Counted from the stretch's first letter, positions 11,552 to 23,285 are shown. The stretch: 64,000 nt of DNA from Dipteronia dyeriana (GCA_032871835.1 CM065303.1:60364597-60428596), one strand, 5' to 3'. Made by a program: numbers and translations. The notes: generated by a model not told the origin, from the letters alone.

Positions 11552-12070
11552 TCGGGACAATTTTAGTTAGGTCAGATATTAGCTGTGGAATTTAAATCTT
11601 TGTTGATTTTGCAGTTATAAATAAAAATCAAACTCGGGATTTCCAAAAGAAAGCATATGATAATAAGAACATATGGAAGACAAGCATGATAATAAGAACA
11701 TGCAAATAGAATACTTGGGGACCATTGATTCCCGAATGGGCGGAGAAGCTCGAAAGAGCATGCCAGCCGAGCAAGGTCAATTGACCTTAGCAAAAAGGCA
11801 AACCTGATGCACCAGATTCTAGAGAAAGGCTAGGGACGCTATCGAAAAAAAATCGGTGAAATGCATAGCTGTGTTAAGCGATTCAAAAGCTTAACGATTC
11901 GGTAAAACCTTGCGTATAAAAACTGGGGAGACGTCCTCGGTAATGTATAAGGACTCAAACATATGATCATGGTGAGCCTTGATGTAATGTTCGGGTAGCA
12001 ACCGTGTACAAAACACAAGTATAAACCTACTTGCTTATTTTAAGATGACTCGGTTAATAATACTAGTCAG
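11552..12070. other. E2 region between integrase and repeat arrays
   Basis: Non-coding spacer with no credible ORF in either strand. It contains scattered CTCGG/CCGAG-type words that also occur in the LTR and in the arrays downstream, suggesting a shared composition within the element. Confidence 0.4.
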
Positions 12071-12310
12071 TTTAATAAGATACTTGGCATTAAAATTATT
12101 CGGGTGCCAACCGGTTTAATAAGATACTCGGTTAAGTTACCCGAACATCAGAATTAGCCAGTTTAATAAGATACTTGGCATGAAGATTGCAACAGCCATT
12201 TTAATAAGATACTTGGCGATAAAAATTATTCGGGGAACAAAACCGGTTTAATAAGATACTCGGTTAAGTTACCCGAACATCAGAAATAGTTGGTTTAATA
12301 AGATACTCAA
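12071..12310. repeat. Tandem array of TTTAATAAGATACT motif in E2
   Basis: The motif TTTAATAAGATACT recurs at 12071, 12115, 12162, 12200, 12247 and 12294 (spacings 44, 47, 38, 47, 47). A longer period is visible too: the stretch from 12112 repeats almost exactly from 12244 (about 132 bp), including GGTTAAGTTACCCGAACATC. Such arrays near the 3' end of Tat-like elements are known to seed satellite DNA, but nothing here shows amplification outside E2. Confidence 0.85.
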
Positions 12311-12410
12311 CAATAGAGTCAAGTTGAAGGTGAAATTCCTTGAAGCAATAAATCAGATCAAGACCACTCAGTTCAGAAAAGCTAAACTCGGGATTTTATT
12401 AATCTCTCCA

Positions 12411-12525
12411 AAGAATCGTTACAAAAGAATTGTTACAAAGAATTGTTACAAAGAATTATTTACAAAAGAATTGTTACAAAGAATTCTTTACAAAGAATTG
12501 TTACAAAGAATCTCTACAAAAAACT
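12411..12525. repeat. Short tandem array of ACAAAGAATTGTT
   Basis: About eight imperfect units of roughly 13 bp (ACAAAGAATTGTT and variants with an inserted A or TT). The unit is itself nearly palindromic around AATT. It lies just beyond the 3' end of the antisense gene and after the larger array. Confidence 0.85.
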
Positions 12526-12539
12526 TATGAAAATTCTAC

Positions 12540-15370
12540 AAAAATCAAGGTTGTGAGGATTTTGAACTCTTGCCAATACTCGGGTCGGGCACCATCTCGT
12601 ACTCGCGGATCAGACTTTCATGTGAAGGCCAAGCAATCGTGTCGACCGAAACGTCCATCCATTGGCTGTAATCTTCTTCTGGGATCAGTCCGACATCAGG
12701 GACCACACCATCCACGACGACTCCTGATTGGCATAAAGAGTCAAGAGGGAGTGCTCGGATGAAACCTCCAAATGCATAGGAAGGGGCACTTTGCCTCGGC
12801 TACGGCAGTAAGCTCTCCACTCCTTCATCTGAGTTCGAAGAGATTCCGAGGACCGATCCACATGATTCTTGATCGACAACTCCCAGTTGGTTCGAGTTTT
12901 CTCAATTGACCGATTCTTAACCTTGAAGAACTCGCCAGCTGAAACCAACCCACGCTGAAACTCTCGAAGGAGAAGGGCATCGTAGGCAAGGGATCTCTTG
13001 AAACGATCTACCCCTTGCACTTCGAGTTCCAGCCTGGCCTCCTTGGATAAGGACTCGACCGTTAGAGCCTGGCATTACAAGTCTTCGATCTTCTGCTCAT
13101 ACGCCGACTTAGACTGTCTTATCCTCTGCCAAAAAATCTTTCTCCTCGACCTCAACCTACTTCGCCAAACAGTTGTCGGCAAACACTTGGGCACTGCAGA
13201 CTTCTTTCTGATAAGTCGATTCGACCCGAGCACGGTTATCCTCACTCTTTTTCAGCTGAGCTTCCAGACGCCTTATTCGATCAGCTTGATGTTGCTGCGT
13301 CTGAACCAGCTCAGCGAACTCGGCCACCATCTGTAAAAGAGTTTAATTAAAAATCTAGCAAGCAAACGGGCAAGACAATTGAAGAGTTAGGAATAACTTA
13401 CATAAGATGCGTCATTGAAGATATTTTGAAGACGACTCGTCAGAGGCGCGCCCCTGAGATAACTCCAATGATCATCCCCGATAAAAGCCCGGCCAGATGA
13501 AAACACCCCGAGCATATCCTGGGGAGAAGGATAGGAAGGATCTCCTGAGGGTTCAGCCCTTTGATTTTCAACCTCGGGGGGGGGTTGAACCCCTGTTCGG
13601 GTCTGAAGTCTCCGCATCCACCGATGCTCCAACATCAACGCTCGGGGGAATCTCACCCCTTGTATCTTCATCGCTGGAGTCAATGAATGAGACCACCTAA
13701 GGGACCTTGAGAAGGCGAGTAGGAGAACCGACGGCTTTCTACTTCTCAGCCCGAGAACGATGGAAGCTGAGATCAGCTGCTGGATCTTCCTGAGCATAAT
13801 CCTGGAAAGATTCAAAAAAATAGGGACCTAAAGGTACTTGTCCCACGGAGGTATTACCTCCATCACCTGCGTTTAACTGCACAGAAGATCCTTCACCAAG
13901 ACCCTCATTCTGCATCTCCCCATCATCAGGCAGTTGAGTATCTGTATGGCCAATCGAACCACTAGTCTCCCCGGCGGTCTGCTGAACAACGTCATCGGGA
14001 ACATATTCGGGGATTTGCTTCTCGGCTACATTGGTTTCCTCGTCAGACTCAGGCGGAACAATACCATCATTGCCCTGACGAGAATCTTCTCTTCGGCTCA
14101 CCTGAAGAATCGACTTCACTTGGCGAGCTTGAAGGTCGCAGACGATGTCCGTATCATACACTTAGAGGAAAAAAAAAGGGTCGCGTCAGAATACGAAAAG
14201 CAAAAAATAAGAATAAAAAAAGAGGTTACAAAGATCACTTACATCGCCTGCGGTAGCCTGAAATCTGGCTGAAGAAGCTGTGCTCTATCATTTTCGTCTC
14301 ATTGAAAAGATATTACCTGCTCCTCTTCTCTAGGGTGCGAACTGCTGCCTGAGCAAGTCTGGTCAGCTCAGTGTCGCTAAATTCAAGCTTCTTCTTATTC
14401 CAAACCTCAGGAGAACAGAAGAAGTAGGGAACTTTCAGCACCCTCCGAGTTTTCCCAATCGAGAGGGCGACTTCAAGACCCAGATTCCCTCCGATGAAAA
14501 ACCAATTGTTCTTCCATAACTTGTTGGATGAATGGAATCCCCATACAAACCCCCTCTTTTTGGGGTCGTCAGAGGTATCGACTTCCCAATTCACCTTTGT
14601 CCCCTCGGGGAACCAGCAGTCTGGCGGATTAGACATGAGGAAATAGGTCCCTGTCTTACCAGACTGTCTCAGCGTGAAGAAATGTCTGATCTCACTCGGG
14701 GAAGATGGCGACAAGTTCATTCGGTGGTACATGTGCCATATGCACATCAATATCTTGTAGCTGTTCGGGGCCAGTTGAGCCGGGGTGATCCCTGCTTCAG
14801 CCAAAAAACCAGACGATGAATGGCTAAAGAGGAAGAATCACGCCGCAGCAGAGCATGGATCCATAGATTGCCACCATGCCCGGGGGAGGATTCCACGCAG
14901 CTCTATCACCAGCGAAAACCAGAATAACCGAGTTATCCAAATCGAATAGGGCACGATACTTCCCGATCTCTTTTACCCAGATCACGTTCGGGCAAGTAGC
15001 AGAGAAAGAAAGGCGAGACACTCTGAACGCCTCTTCAACATCATTCTCATCAACAGTCTACTCCCTAATCCGAATGCTGCCCGAGTTGTGCCTATGGACT
15101 TCGTTTCTGCTTTGATGTTTTCCTATTCTTGATCGAAGTGGTACCCTATGATCAGAAACGACAGATTCAGAACTAGATGAAGAATCAGAGTTGGATACAG
15201 AAAAATGGACGTCAGGGTGAAGCCCATAAACGTCAACTTCTAAAAAAAGAGGTTCATCAGGGGGGATTTCCCCCAGCAATCTTCGAACGCAGGAAACCAA
15301 CTTGAAATCCCCACGATCGAGCGCATCGAGAGCTATAGTACAGAGTCGGATACGGGATGTGGGTTCCATT
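12540..15370 (-). pseudogene. E2 antisense gene, gypsy-type Transposase_28-like protein
   Basis: This gene runs opposite to gag-pol, between integrase and the 3' LTR. In order it shows an N-terminal part (15369-15058, MEPTSRIRLC and an acidic Ser-rich stretch), a hydrophobic helix region (15021-14824, WNPPPGMVAIYGSMLCCG), then the conserved core (14804-14313: ITPAQLAPNSYKIL, IWHMYHRM, IRHFFTLRQ, GTYFL, WKNNWFFI). An acidic middle (14160-13402) and a coiled-coil C-terminus (13330-12545) follow. Introns are 14242-14161 and 13401-13331, both GT...AG. A stop at 14826 and a frameshift near 14805 break it. The core resembles the plant family annotated as putative gypsy-type transposon protein (Pfam Transposase_28, from memory). 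Function is unknown. Confidence 0.75.
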
Positions 15371-15871
15371 TAAACTAACCTTGAAGAAATCTGGTGCAAA
15401 ACCTTCAACAGAGAATGGCGATTTTCTACGTAAAGAAATCGGGGCTAGCAAAAATGTCCGGTTTTTGAGTTTTTTAGAATGAACCAGCGTAGCCCTAGTG
15501 AAGAATTTAAATGGGTGATAGCACGAAACCCTAGGGTTTTAAGGCAGGAAAAGTCTATGATGAAATTTGATGACGTAGGCGGCACACGGGGAGACGCGAA
15601 TGTCGTTTCTCATAAATGGTATCGTAAAATGAAGAGGCAAAGGACACGTGTCAAGAAGAGAACTGGCTTTCGTCATCAGAATTCTAAAACGTCGCCATCA
15701 TTGAAGATCTCGCATGAGGGGGCAAATCGAATTTACAGGGTCACCATTAAAACACACCATTATAATAAGAAATTTACTCTAGCACTGAGAAGATATAAAA
15801 ATTAAAGAATTGATTAAAATACTTTTGCCCGAAATGAAACTCTATTAGGTAAAAATATTTTAAAGGGGTAT
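15371..15871 (+). other. E2 pre-LTR region with polypurine tract
   Basis: This is probably the promoter and 5' end of the antisense gene as well as the 3' untranslated part of the sense transcript. The polypurine tract TAAAGGGGTAT (about 15861-15871) lies immediately before the 3' LTR and would prime plus-strand DNA synthesis. An apparent ORF at 15479-15805 (+) has no recognisable similarity and is treated as chance. Confidence 0.6.
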
Positions 15872-16733
15872 TGTCGTATGTAAATTTTATCAGATATACA
15901 CGTCATTGACAAAGAGGATAAAATATCCATGTGGACATCCGAATGGGCATTCAGAAAATATCATACAAGACATCATCAAAGAAGAGAAAACAAGTATTGG
16001 ACAAAACTTACTTGGGATCAGATAAAGGTACTCGGGGCTAGTTGATGACATATTCTACTCGGGATCAGATGACGTCACTCGGGGTCAAATGACATCACTC
16101 GGGACCATCTGATATCGTGTTCTACTCGGGACAAGCATGAAGAAAACTGAATAAAAAGCTCAGTGCGTAGCTCACACGGATCAAGTCATTAAAATATATG
16201 AAGATATCCATATCAAAGAAGAATTCCAACAAGAACAGAATATCAAGCAGAAAGGGTTCCTAATCAGGCAACAATTTTATTTCTCCAAAAAAAACTACGC
16301 ACTTATAAGGAAATAAGTCCTAATTGGACTACATTACTAGAGTCCCATTTGATCTCAATAAAATTTTCCGAAACAGGAAAGAAGACAAACTCCTTCGAAC
16401 AAGTAAATAATCATAATTAAATACAAATATCTTTTATTACTTGTACAAAGAATATTATGGTTCTATGAACATATAAATAGACTCATAATCTCATCATACA
16501 ATAGATACAGCAATATAGAAAAATACAAAGAGAAGAAAGAGAGATCGAGAGTTGTAATTATTTTATTCATAGTGGATTTTGGCTTGGTTGATCATTCAAC
16601 CACCCCTAGAAGTTTCTCCGGTCATCGGATTTTTACCACGTAAAACTTACGTCCGATTACTTTCTCTTTGAAATCACAGCTAAAATCCAATCCTTGTTGG
16701 CTTTTCTCATACAACCAGAAATCGACGTCAACA
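15872..16733 (+). repeat. E2 3' LTR, 862 bp
   Basis: Starts TGTCGTATG directly after the polypurine tract and ends GTCAACA directly before the target duplication TGTTT. It is the full-length LTR of the pair. The segment near 16470-16560 (AACATATAAATAGAC, then AGAGAGAAGAAAGAGAG) looks like a TATA box followed by a purine-rich leader, as expected for the U3/R boundary (inference). Confidence 0.9.
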
Positions 16734-17628
16734 TGTTTGTTTGGAGTCATGAAGACATATCAGGGATAGATGCACAGGTGATATCATACTACATGGTCGT
16801 TGATCCAGAGACCAAACCAGTGGTCCAGAATAGAAGATTGTTTAACCTAGAAAGAAGTGCGGCAATCAAGAAGGAAATGGAGAAATTGCTCACTGCAAGG
16901 TTAATCAGGGAAGTCAAATACCCACAGTAGGTAGCCAACGTTGTGTTGGTAAAGAAAAAGAACAATCAATGGATAATATGTGTAGATTTTACAGATCTGA
17001 ATAAAGCTTGCCTGAAGGATAGCCTTCATCTCCCTAGAATATATCAATTAATAGATGCCACAACCAGCCATGAATTACTTAGCTTTATAGATGCTTACTC
17101 TGAATACAATCGGATCTAGATGAACAGGGCAGACGAAGAAAAGACGGGTCATAACTAACTAGGGATTATATTGCTTCACTGTGATGCCTTTCGGCCTAAA
17201 GAACGCTGGAGTGACTTATCAGAGGTTGGTGAATATGATATTCACTCGGTAGATAGGGAAAAATACAGAAGTCTACGTGAACGACATGTTAGCCAAGAGT
17301 GCCACAACAACAAATTATATGTCGAATTTAAGGGAAACTTTTGACGTGCTAAGGAGATAAAAGATGAAGCTCAGCCCAAATAAATGTGTGTTCGGTGTAC
17401 CATCCGGAAGGTTCTTGGGATTTCAAGTCCATTAAATGGGGATCGAGGTCAACCCCAAAAATATCAGGGCCCTGACTGATATGACTTCTCCAAAAACTCT
17501 AAATGACGTACATCGACTGACAGGATGCCTCGCTTCACTCAACCAGTTCATATCCACCATTCTTTAAAGCAATGAAACAGGGAAAATGGCTTGAATGAAC
17601 CAAGGATTGTGAAGAGACGTTCCAAAAA
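16734..17628 (+). pseudogene. E1 reverse transcriptase, downstream part
   Basis: This resumes E1's RT right after E2's target duplication with VWSHEDISGIDAQV and NRRLFNLERSAAIKKEMEKLL. It continues through CVDFTDLNKACLKDS, SFIDAYS-YN and a frameshifted middle (17140-17230). The catalytic box reads YVND (17274-17285), so the second-last Asp is now Asn. The downstream CVFGVPSGRFLGFQVH and RLTGCLA blocks match E2. Stops at 16928, 17119, 17155, 17359 and 17434 and several frameshifts show it is older and more decayed than E2, as expected for the host of the nest. Confidence 0.85.
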
Positions 17629-18015
17629 TTGAAGGAATATTTAGGCCGAGCACCAATCCTCTACAAACCCAAGGATAAAGAAACTTTATACTTGTACTTA
17701 TCCCTCACAGAAGTGTCAACTAGCTTAGTGTTAATCAGAATAGAAGATGGGGTACAAAAATCAGTATACTATACCAGTAAAGCTTTGTTGCTGGCAGAAA
17801 CAAGGTACTCGTCCTAAAAAAAGATGGCCCTCACATTAGTCACAACGGCAAGAAAATTGAGACCCTAAGTTTAGGCACACATAGTAGAGGTATACACTGA
17901 CAACCCATTCTAACAAATCCTACGAAAGCTAAAATTATCAGGGCGACTGACTAAATGGACAGCAAGTTCGACATCAAGTACTCCCCAAGGGCATCACTCA
18001 AGGTCAAGCCGTTTC
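17629..18015 (+). pseudogene. E1 RNase H (first)
   Basis: The frame 17629-17817 gives LGRAPILYKPK, LYLYLS-TEVSTSLVLIR and VYYTSKALLLAETRYS. Beyond a TAA it degrades but still shows MALTLVT-ARKLRP, TDNPF and GRLTKWT--FDIKYSPRAS. It is collinear with E2 at 9366-9770. The domain would remove RNA from hybrids. Broken by stops and a small deletion near 17960. Confidence 0.8.
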
Positions 18016-18560
18016 GTGGCCGAATTCATTAAGCCGGACATAGAAGTAAGAAAAATGATAGAAGGGGAGCAAAAGAGAAACTTCCCAAGGAATTTACATG
18101 TGGACGGTTCATCGAACACTCATGACAGTAGGGTAGGAACAATGGTATCAACCCCAGAAAAAGATGTCGCAGAGTGTGCCATAAGGTTTGATTTCAAGGC
18201 AACAAGCAATCAAGATGAATATGAGGCCTTATTGGCAGACTTAAGGGTATGTATTGCATTGGGAGCAGATGAGGTAGAAATTTTCAGTGATTCACAAGTT
18301 ATAGTCAACCAAATTCTGGACGAGTACTAAGGAAGGGATGGATGCATGGTTGTCTATCTAAATGAAGCAAAGAAGCTTCTCAAACACTTTAAAGAATTCA
18401 AAACCACTCGTATCCCACGAGAGGAGAACGAAAAAACAGATGCATTGTCCAAACTAACGTCAACCATAACATGCATCAGATCCAAAACGGTCCCAATCGC
18501 ACACCTAGCCCCGCCGAGCTTATCTGAGCCGAGAGAACATGAAGTGACAGAAATCTGAGC
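18016..18560 (+). pseudogene. E1 second (archaeal-type) RNase H
   Basis: LHVDGSSNTHDSRVG, SNQDEYEALLADLRV, VEIFSDSQVIVNQI and REENEKTDALSKL carry the D-E-D-D residues in the same order as E2's second RNase H. One stop (TAA at 18328) splits it. Presence in both copies shows that this domain belonged to their common ancestor and is not a local acquisition. Confidence 0.85.
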
Positions 18561-19771
18561 ACAACCGAGTAGTTGGATGACCCAACTTAGAAAATATTTG
18601 GAAGAAAACAGTTAGCCAGATGATCGCCTATAGGCAAAGCGCATCAAATATAGTTTGACCCGGTATACCATTACCGACGGTGAAATATACAGGAAAGGAT
18701 TCTCTAAAGCATTGTAGAGGTGCATGGTAGATGAGAAAGCTGAACGGATCCTAAAGGACGTCTAGTGGCGTATGCAAAAATCACCCCAAGAGTTTGGCAC
18801 ATAAGATACTCATGCAGGGATTCTATTGGCCAACCTTATTCGTCGAAGCTTAGCATTTTACAAAAAGTTGTGAGACCTGTCAAAGGATTGCCAACGACAT
18901 CCAACGACATCCAACAAAGCCTCACTTTTCCTTATCCATTCATCATGTGGGCCTTGATATAGTGGGGCCTTGATCTAATAAGTCCAATGCCAACGGGAGT
19001 AAAAGGGGGTCTGAAGCATGCAATCGTAGTGGTTGACAACTTCACCAAATGGGAGGAGGCAGAGGCACTTGTGCAAATCACAGAGGTAAACACTACCAAT
19101 TTTATGAGGAAGAATATACTCTACTGATTCGGGGTCTCGAACACCATCATCACTGACAACGGCATCCAGTTTGACAACCAAAAGTTAGTTATGCAGAGAT
19201 CACAAAATCTCCAATTATTACGCTACGCTCGTTCATCCTCAAACCAACGGGCATGTGGAAACAGTAAACAAGGTAATCAAGCACATGCTACAAGAAAAAT
19301 TGGATGCCAAAAAGGGAAGCTGGACAAACATGCTTCATGAGGTATTATGGGCGTACCAGACAACTGTAAGAACTTCCACAAGGGAAACACCCTTTTCCCT
19401 AGCATATAGGACCGAGACTGTCATTCATGCATAAACAACTTACATTTCTCCAATCAGTTATACGACCAAGACCACAATATGAATATGCTACTACAAAATC
19501 CGGATGAACTAGACGAAGCAAAGGACAGATCCCAGGTGAGAAATACAGCTTACCTGTAGAGGGCAGCAAGGTATTACAACCTGCACGTCTGAGTGTGAAA
19601 ATTTCATCTCGGAGACTTAGTACTCAGAAGAGTGTCTCCGAACACGCGGCGAGAGTCCTTACCGATAAATGGGAAGGACCATACATCATTGATGGAATAG
19701 TGAGACACAGAGCATACTTGATTGCTCAACCCGTAGGAGGTGTCATTCCCCGGACATGCAATGGTACCTAA
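18561..19771 (+). pseudogene. E1 integrase
   Basis: Fragments in three frames: a degraded zinc finger (18765-18900), the core WGLDLISPMPTGVKGG (about 18963), AIVVVDNFTKWEEAEAL, an IITDNGIQFDN block with the second Asp (about 19150), and HPQTNGHVETVNK with the Glu (about 19230). The C-terminal GH-AYLIAQPVGG and RTCNG blocks follow, to 19771. It is aligned throughout with E2. Not functional. Confidence 0.85.
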
Positions 19772-20595
19772 AGATATATTATCCCTAAGGGATCCTCCAT
19801 GTTTGGAATGATTTTGGTCTATTTCTTTTTAGTATTTTTTTCAGCTTTGTTTCCAGTTATTAGTGTTACGGAATAAATAAAATCCCTTTAGAACCCTTTC
19901 TAAAAGCTCAACGATTATCAAAAGAGGGCAATAAAAGATCAATATATGATAATAAGAACATATGGGAAAATATGATAAAGGCATGGTAATCAAAACATGC
20001 AAATAAGAACTCGGGCGCCTTGAAACCACAAAGAGTGTATGAAAGGTGGTCGAGGGGTAAAGAAGCTAAATTAGTATACCTGCCGAGCAGGGTTAATACG
20101 TATGTATACCACGTGAAAAGGCAAACCCAAAGTACCATAACTTAGAACCTCTGGAAAACTGCTCGGGGAGCCTCTGAGATCCACCTGGTGAGTTGTGCAG
20201 CTGTGTTGGTCGGTAGACACTACCCCAACGATTTGACGAACCCCTGTAACAGATAAAACCGGGAGACGTTCTAGGAGATTTGTGCAGGAACCTAGGTGTA
20301 TGGTCGAGGTAAGCCTCAACGTAACACCTGGGTAAAGGATTAAAAAACCTAACACTGGACATATATTCGGGTTAAATGAATACCAAGGCAATAGATAGTT
20401 AAGAAGAGACTCGGTTCGCATTTTAAGTCACACAACTGTGTTATACAAGGTTAGTTCTTAATTGTTTGATTTTGCTAAAATTGGCCATGTATTTATCAAA
20501 CAAGTAAAAATACTCGGATGATTAGCAACAATATGGGCTGAACAAAATAGAGTTTATTCATATCAAAATTTACAAAATAGTAAGGAACAATACAG
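19772..20595. other. E1 spacer between integrase and antisense gene
   Basis: Equivalent to 11552-12540 of E2 but without the TTTAATAAGATACT array, which is therefore either specific to E2 or lost from E1. No credible coding frame; overlapping minus-strand ORFs at 19841-20421 show no domain. Confidence 0.5.
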
Positions 20596-23285
20596 TCAAT
20601 GTGCTAGAGGATGTGAGTTGTTGCCACCTATACTCGAATCGGGCACCATCTCGTATTCGCTCAGAAGACCCTCATTTGAAGACCATATAAATTCGTCCAC
20701 CTCGTCGCCCATCTAGGCACTATAGTCATTCCCGGCATCATGGCCGATATCAGGCTCCTCGCCATTGATCTCTGTCTTCTGGCTTGTAAGAAAAATTGAG
20801 AAGGCACTTTCTGTCAGGACTTCGAGATGCATAGGGTGGGGCTACTTGCCTTTACTACGGCAGTACACTCATCACCCCTTCATTTGAACCCAAAGTGCTT
20901 CAAAGGATCTGTTGATATGGTTTTTGATTGATAAGCTCTAGTTGGTTCAGGCATTGTCTGTCACCATGTTCTTCACCTTGAAGAACTTCTCAGCCGAGAC
21001 CATTCCGCGTTGAAATTCCTTGAGGAGCAGGGCATCATAGGTTGGAAACCTTTTAAAGTGATCAAATCCTTGAATTTCCAGCCCCAATCTGGCCTCTTTG
21101 GAAAATGCCTCTATAGTCAAAGCCTGCCAACTCAAATATTCGATCATGCGCTCATAAGAACCTCTTCTGTTTTCTGCTCTGCCCCGAAGTATTGACTCTT
21201 GAGTAGTAAAGAGCATATCTTTAAGAGACTTGGACTCTTCTACAACTAAAGAAGCTCTTTGATTGGCCTTCATCTGGCTCGCCAGACACCGATCCATGAA
21301 CTCTTGGTTCGCTTCAAGCTTCCCACGACAAGCACGCTCAAATCGGGCACAATTGTCCTCAATCTTCTTCAATTGGGCTTCCAAACGTCTAATCCTGTCG
21401 GCCTGAGCTCGATTGGTTTGGAAAGAATCGGACGTCTGAGCTACCATCTATAAGGCAAAACCAAGAGTTAAAAGAGAAACTTAAAACAAAAGCAATAAGG
21501 TGATCAAAACATACATAGGCGGCGCTATTGAAAAAATTATGGAGCTAACTTGAAGAATAATCGATCATGTAACGGCTCCAACGATCGTCGTCGATATATG
21601 TATGACCGGACGACATGGCCCCTAACACGTCTAGGAGAGAGGGGACACTGGGTTGGCTGGCAGACTCGGAAATGCCAACACCAGTTATAACCAAAGCAGC
21701 GGGACTCTCACCGTCTACCCCAGGCTTTAACTCGGGTACCAAAGGATCGCCAGCATGCAAGTCCTTTACAGATTGTTCAACCTAAATCTCCGAGGGGGTA
21801 GAGGCTCCAGCTCCGGTAGAAATGTCTTCAGCGTCTTCCGATGAAGTTTTTATATACTTGACCACCCGTTGGACCTTTTGGACGGGTCAGAGGGTGAGTC
21901 GGGAGCCTTCATTTTCCTAGAATGCCTTTCCCGAGTAATTAAATTAGCCAAGGGATCTTTAACCTTGATATCTTTAGTATTAGCGGGATTCTTCAGAGAA
22001 AATGAAGAGTTGGAGCCGAAGGATCTTCAGCATTTTCCTTTCCCCTATCGATGGGAGAACCCATTGATATACCAGCCTCACCCATAACAGGGCTACCTGG
22101 CTTACCACCACATCGAGGAACTTCTTCAGGTACATACTCAGGCATTCCCCATGCAATACCTTCCCTTTCATATGAACTTTTATCTTCAGAATCTTCAGGG
22201 GGTGCAATCCCGACAGCTTGTTGATGGAAGGCGTCTTTATGGTTTGTTTCCTTGGCCGCCCTCACTTGGCAAGTTTGAGTGTCGTAGACGATATCCACAT
22301 CATACACTGAGAAATAAGAATAGACAACTCAGGAATAAAAGATAGGGAAACAAAACTAAAGGACTTACGTCGACTGTGAACCGTCGATAAGCGAAATAAG
22401 AAATTAACCTCTATCATCTTCTTCTCATCAAAGAGGTAGGGTTTACCCCTTTTCTTCAAAATGCGTACAGTGGCCCTAGCTAAATTGATAAACTTTTCGT
22501 TAGTATAAACTGGAGTCGATCGATTCCAGGTATTCGGTTAGCTGAAATACGGAGGAACCCTATGCGTCACCCGAACACTATCGAGGTCGAGTATAACGGT
22601 CTGACCCCAATTTACCCCTATGAAAAACCAGTTATTCTTTCAAAACTTGTTGAAGAAAGGGAAACCCCAAATGAAACTCTTCATCCTTTCCTCAATGGCC
22701 ACATGGATCTCTTCATTCACTTTAACCCCTTTGTGGGATCCAGTGGTCGGGATTACTGGAGAGTAAAAAATAGGTCCCTGACTGACCCGATTGCCTCAGA
22801 ATATAGAAGTTCTTGATCTCATGAGGCATGGAGAGAGGAAGACACATCTTATACCAAATATGCCACAAACAAATTATAGTGTGATAGCTATTCGGGGCAA
22901 GTTGGGTTGGGGAAATTTAAGCTTTGGCGAGGAATAAAGCGATGAACAGTTGAAGTGGGAGTGTCACACCACAGCTCAATATCGCACCATAGACTGCTAC
23001 CATCCCAGACAGGGGGTTCCACGTGGCTCTATCCCTTGTCGGGACCAACTGGACAAGATTTCTAGGCAGATCGATTCTGCCCATATATTGTTGAATCTCA
23101 TGATCACCAACTAAATTCGTCTCCAAGTCATAAGCGTACGCTTGCTGCCTAGAGAACAGAATACGAAAGGCTCTATGTTCTTCTTCCATATCGGTTATGT
23201 TCACTGTTTGGGCATCGACCCTAGAACGATAAGGAATGGGATGTCTGGTCCCTTGGCAATGGCTGGTATTCTTGACACTCGTCAT
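20596..23285 (-). pseudogene. E1 antisense gene, homologue of E2's
   Basis: Same gene as in E2, opposite to pol. The N-terminal part is 23285-22917 (WNPLSGMVAVYGAILSCG), then ISPTQLAPNSY, IWHIWYKM, IKNFYILRQSGQSGTYFL and PYLFDEKKMIE in the core. The acidic middle runs to 21545, and the coiled coil (21447-20950: QADRIRRLEAQLKK) continues to a TGA at 20596-20598. Introns lie at 22368-22307 (62 bp) and 21514-21448 (67 bp), at the same places as in E2, with GTAAGT/GTATGT donors and CAG/TAG acceptors. A stop after the hydrophobic region (22916) and frameshifts in the middle disable it. The N-terminus may extend further upstream but becomes unclear at 23290. Confidence 0.75.

Larger units (their letters stand above)
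5250..16733 (+). mobile_element. Complete-length Ty3/gypsy element E2 inserted in E1
   Basis: An 11484-bp element bounded by two LTRs and the 5-bp target duplication TGTTT (5245-5249 and 16734-16738). The 3' LTR starts TGTCG and ends CAACA; the 5' LTR start has decayed to TTTCG. On either side, E1's RT frame reads KYKDVF and then VWSHEDISGID, which joins into the sequence expected from E2's own RT, so the insertion point is certain. Inside are gag, protease, RT, RNase H, second RNase H, integrase, repeat arrays and an antisense gene. All coding parts contain nonsense codons or frameshifts, so E2 is not autonomous today. Confidence 0.92.

Noticed and set aside
15479..15805. 108-codon ORF before the E2 polypurine tract
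   Set aside because: Basic, low-complexity sequence without domain; its counterpart in E1 is not open.
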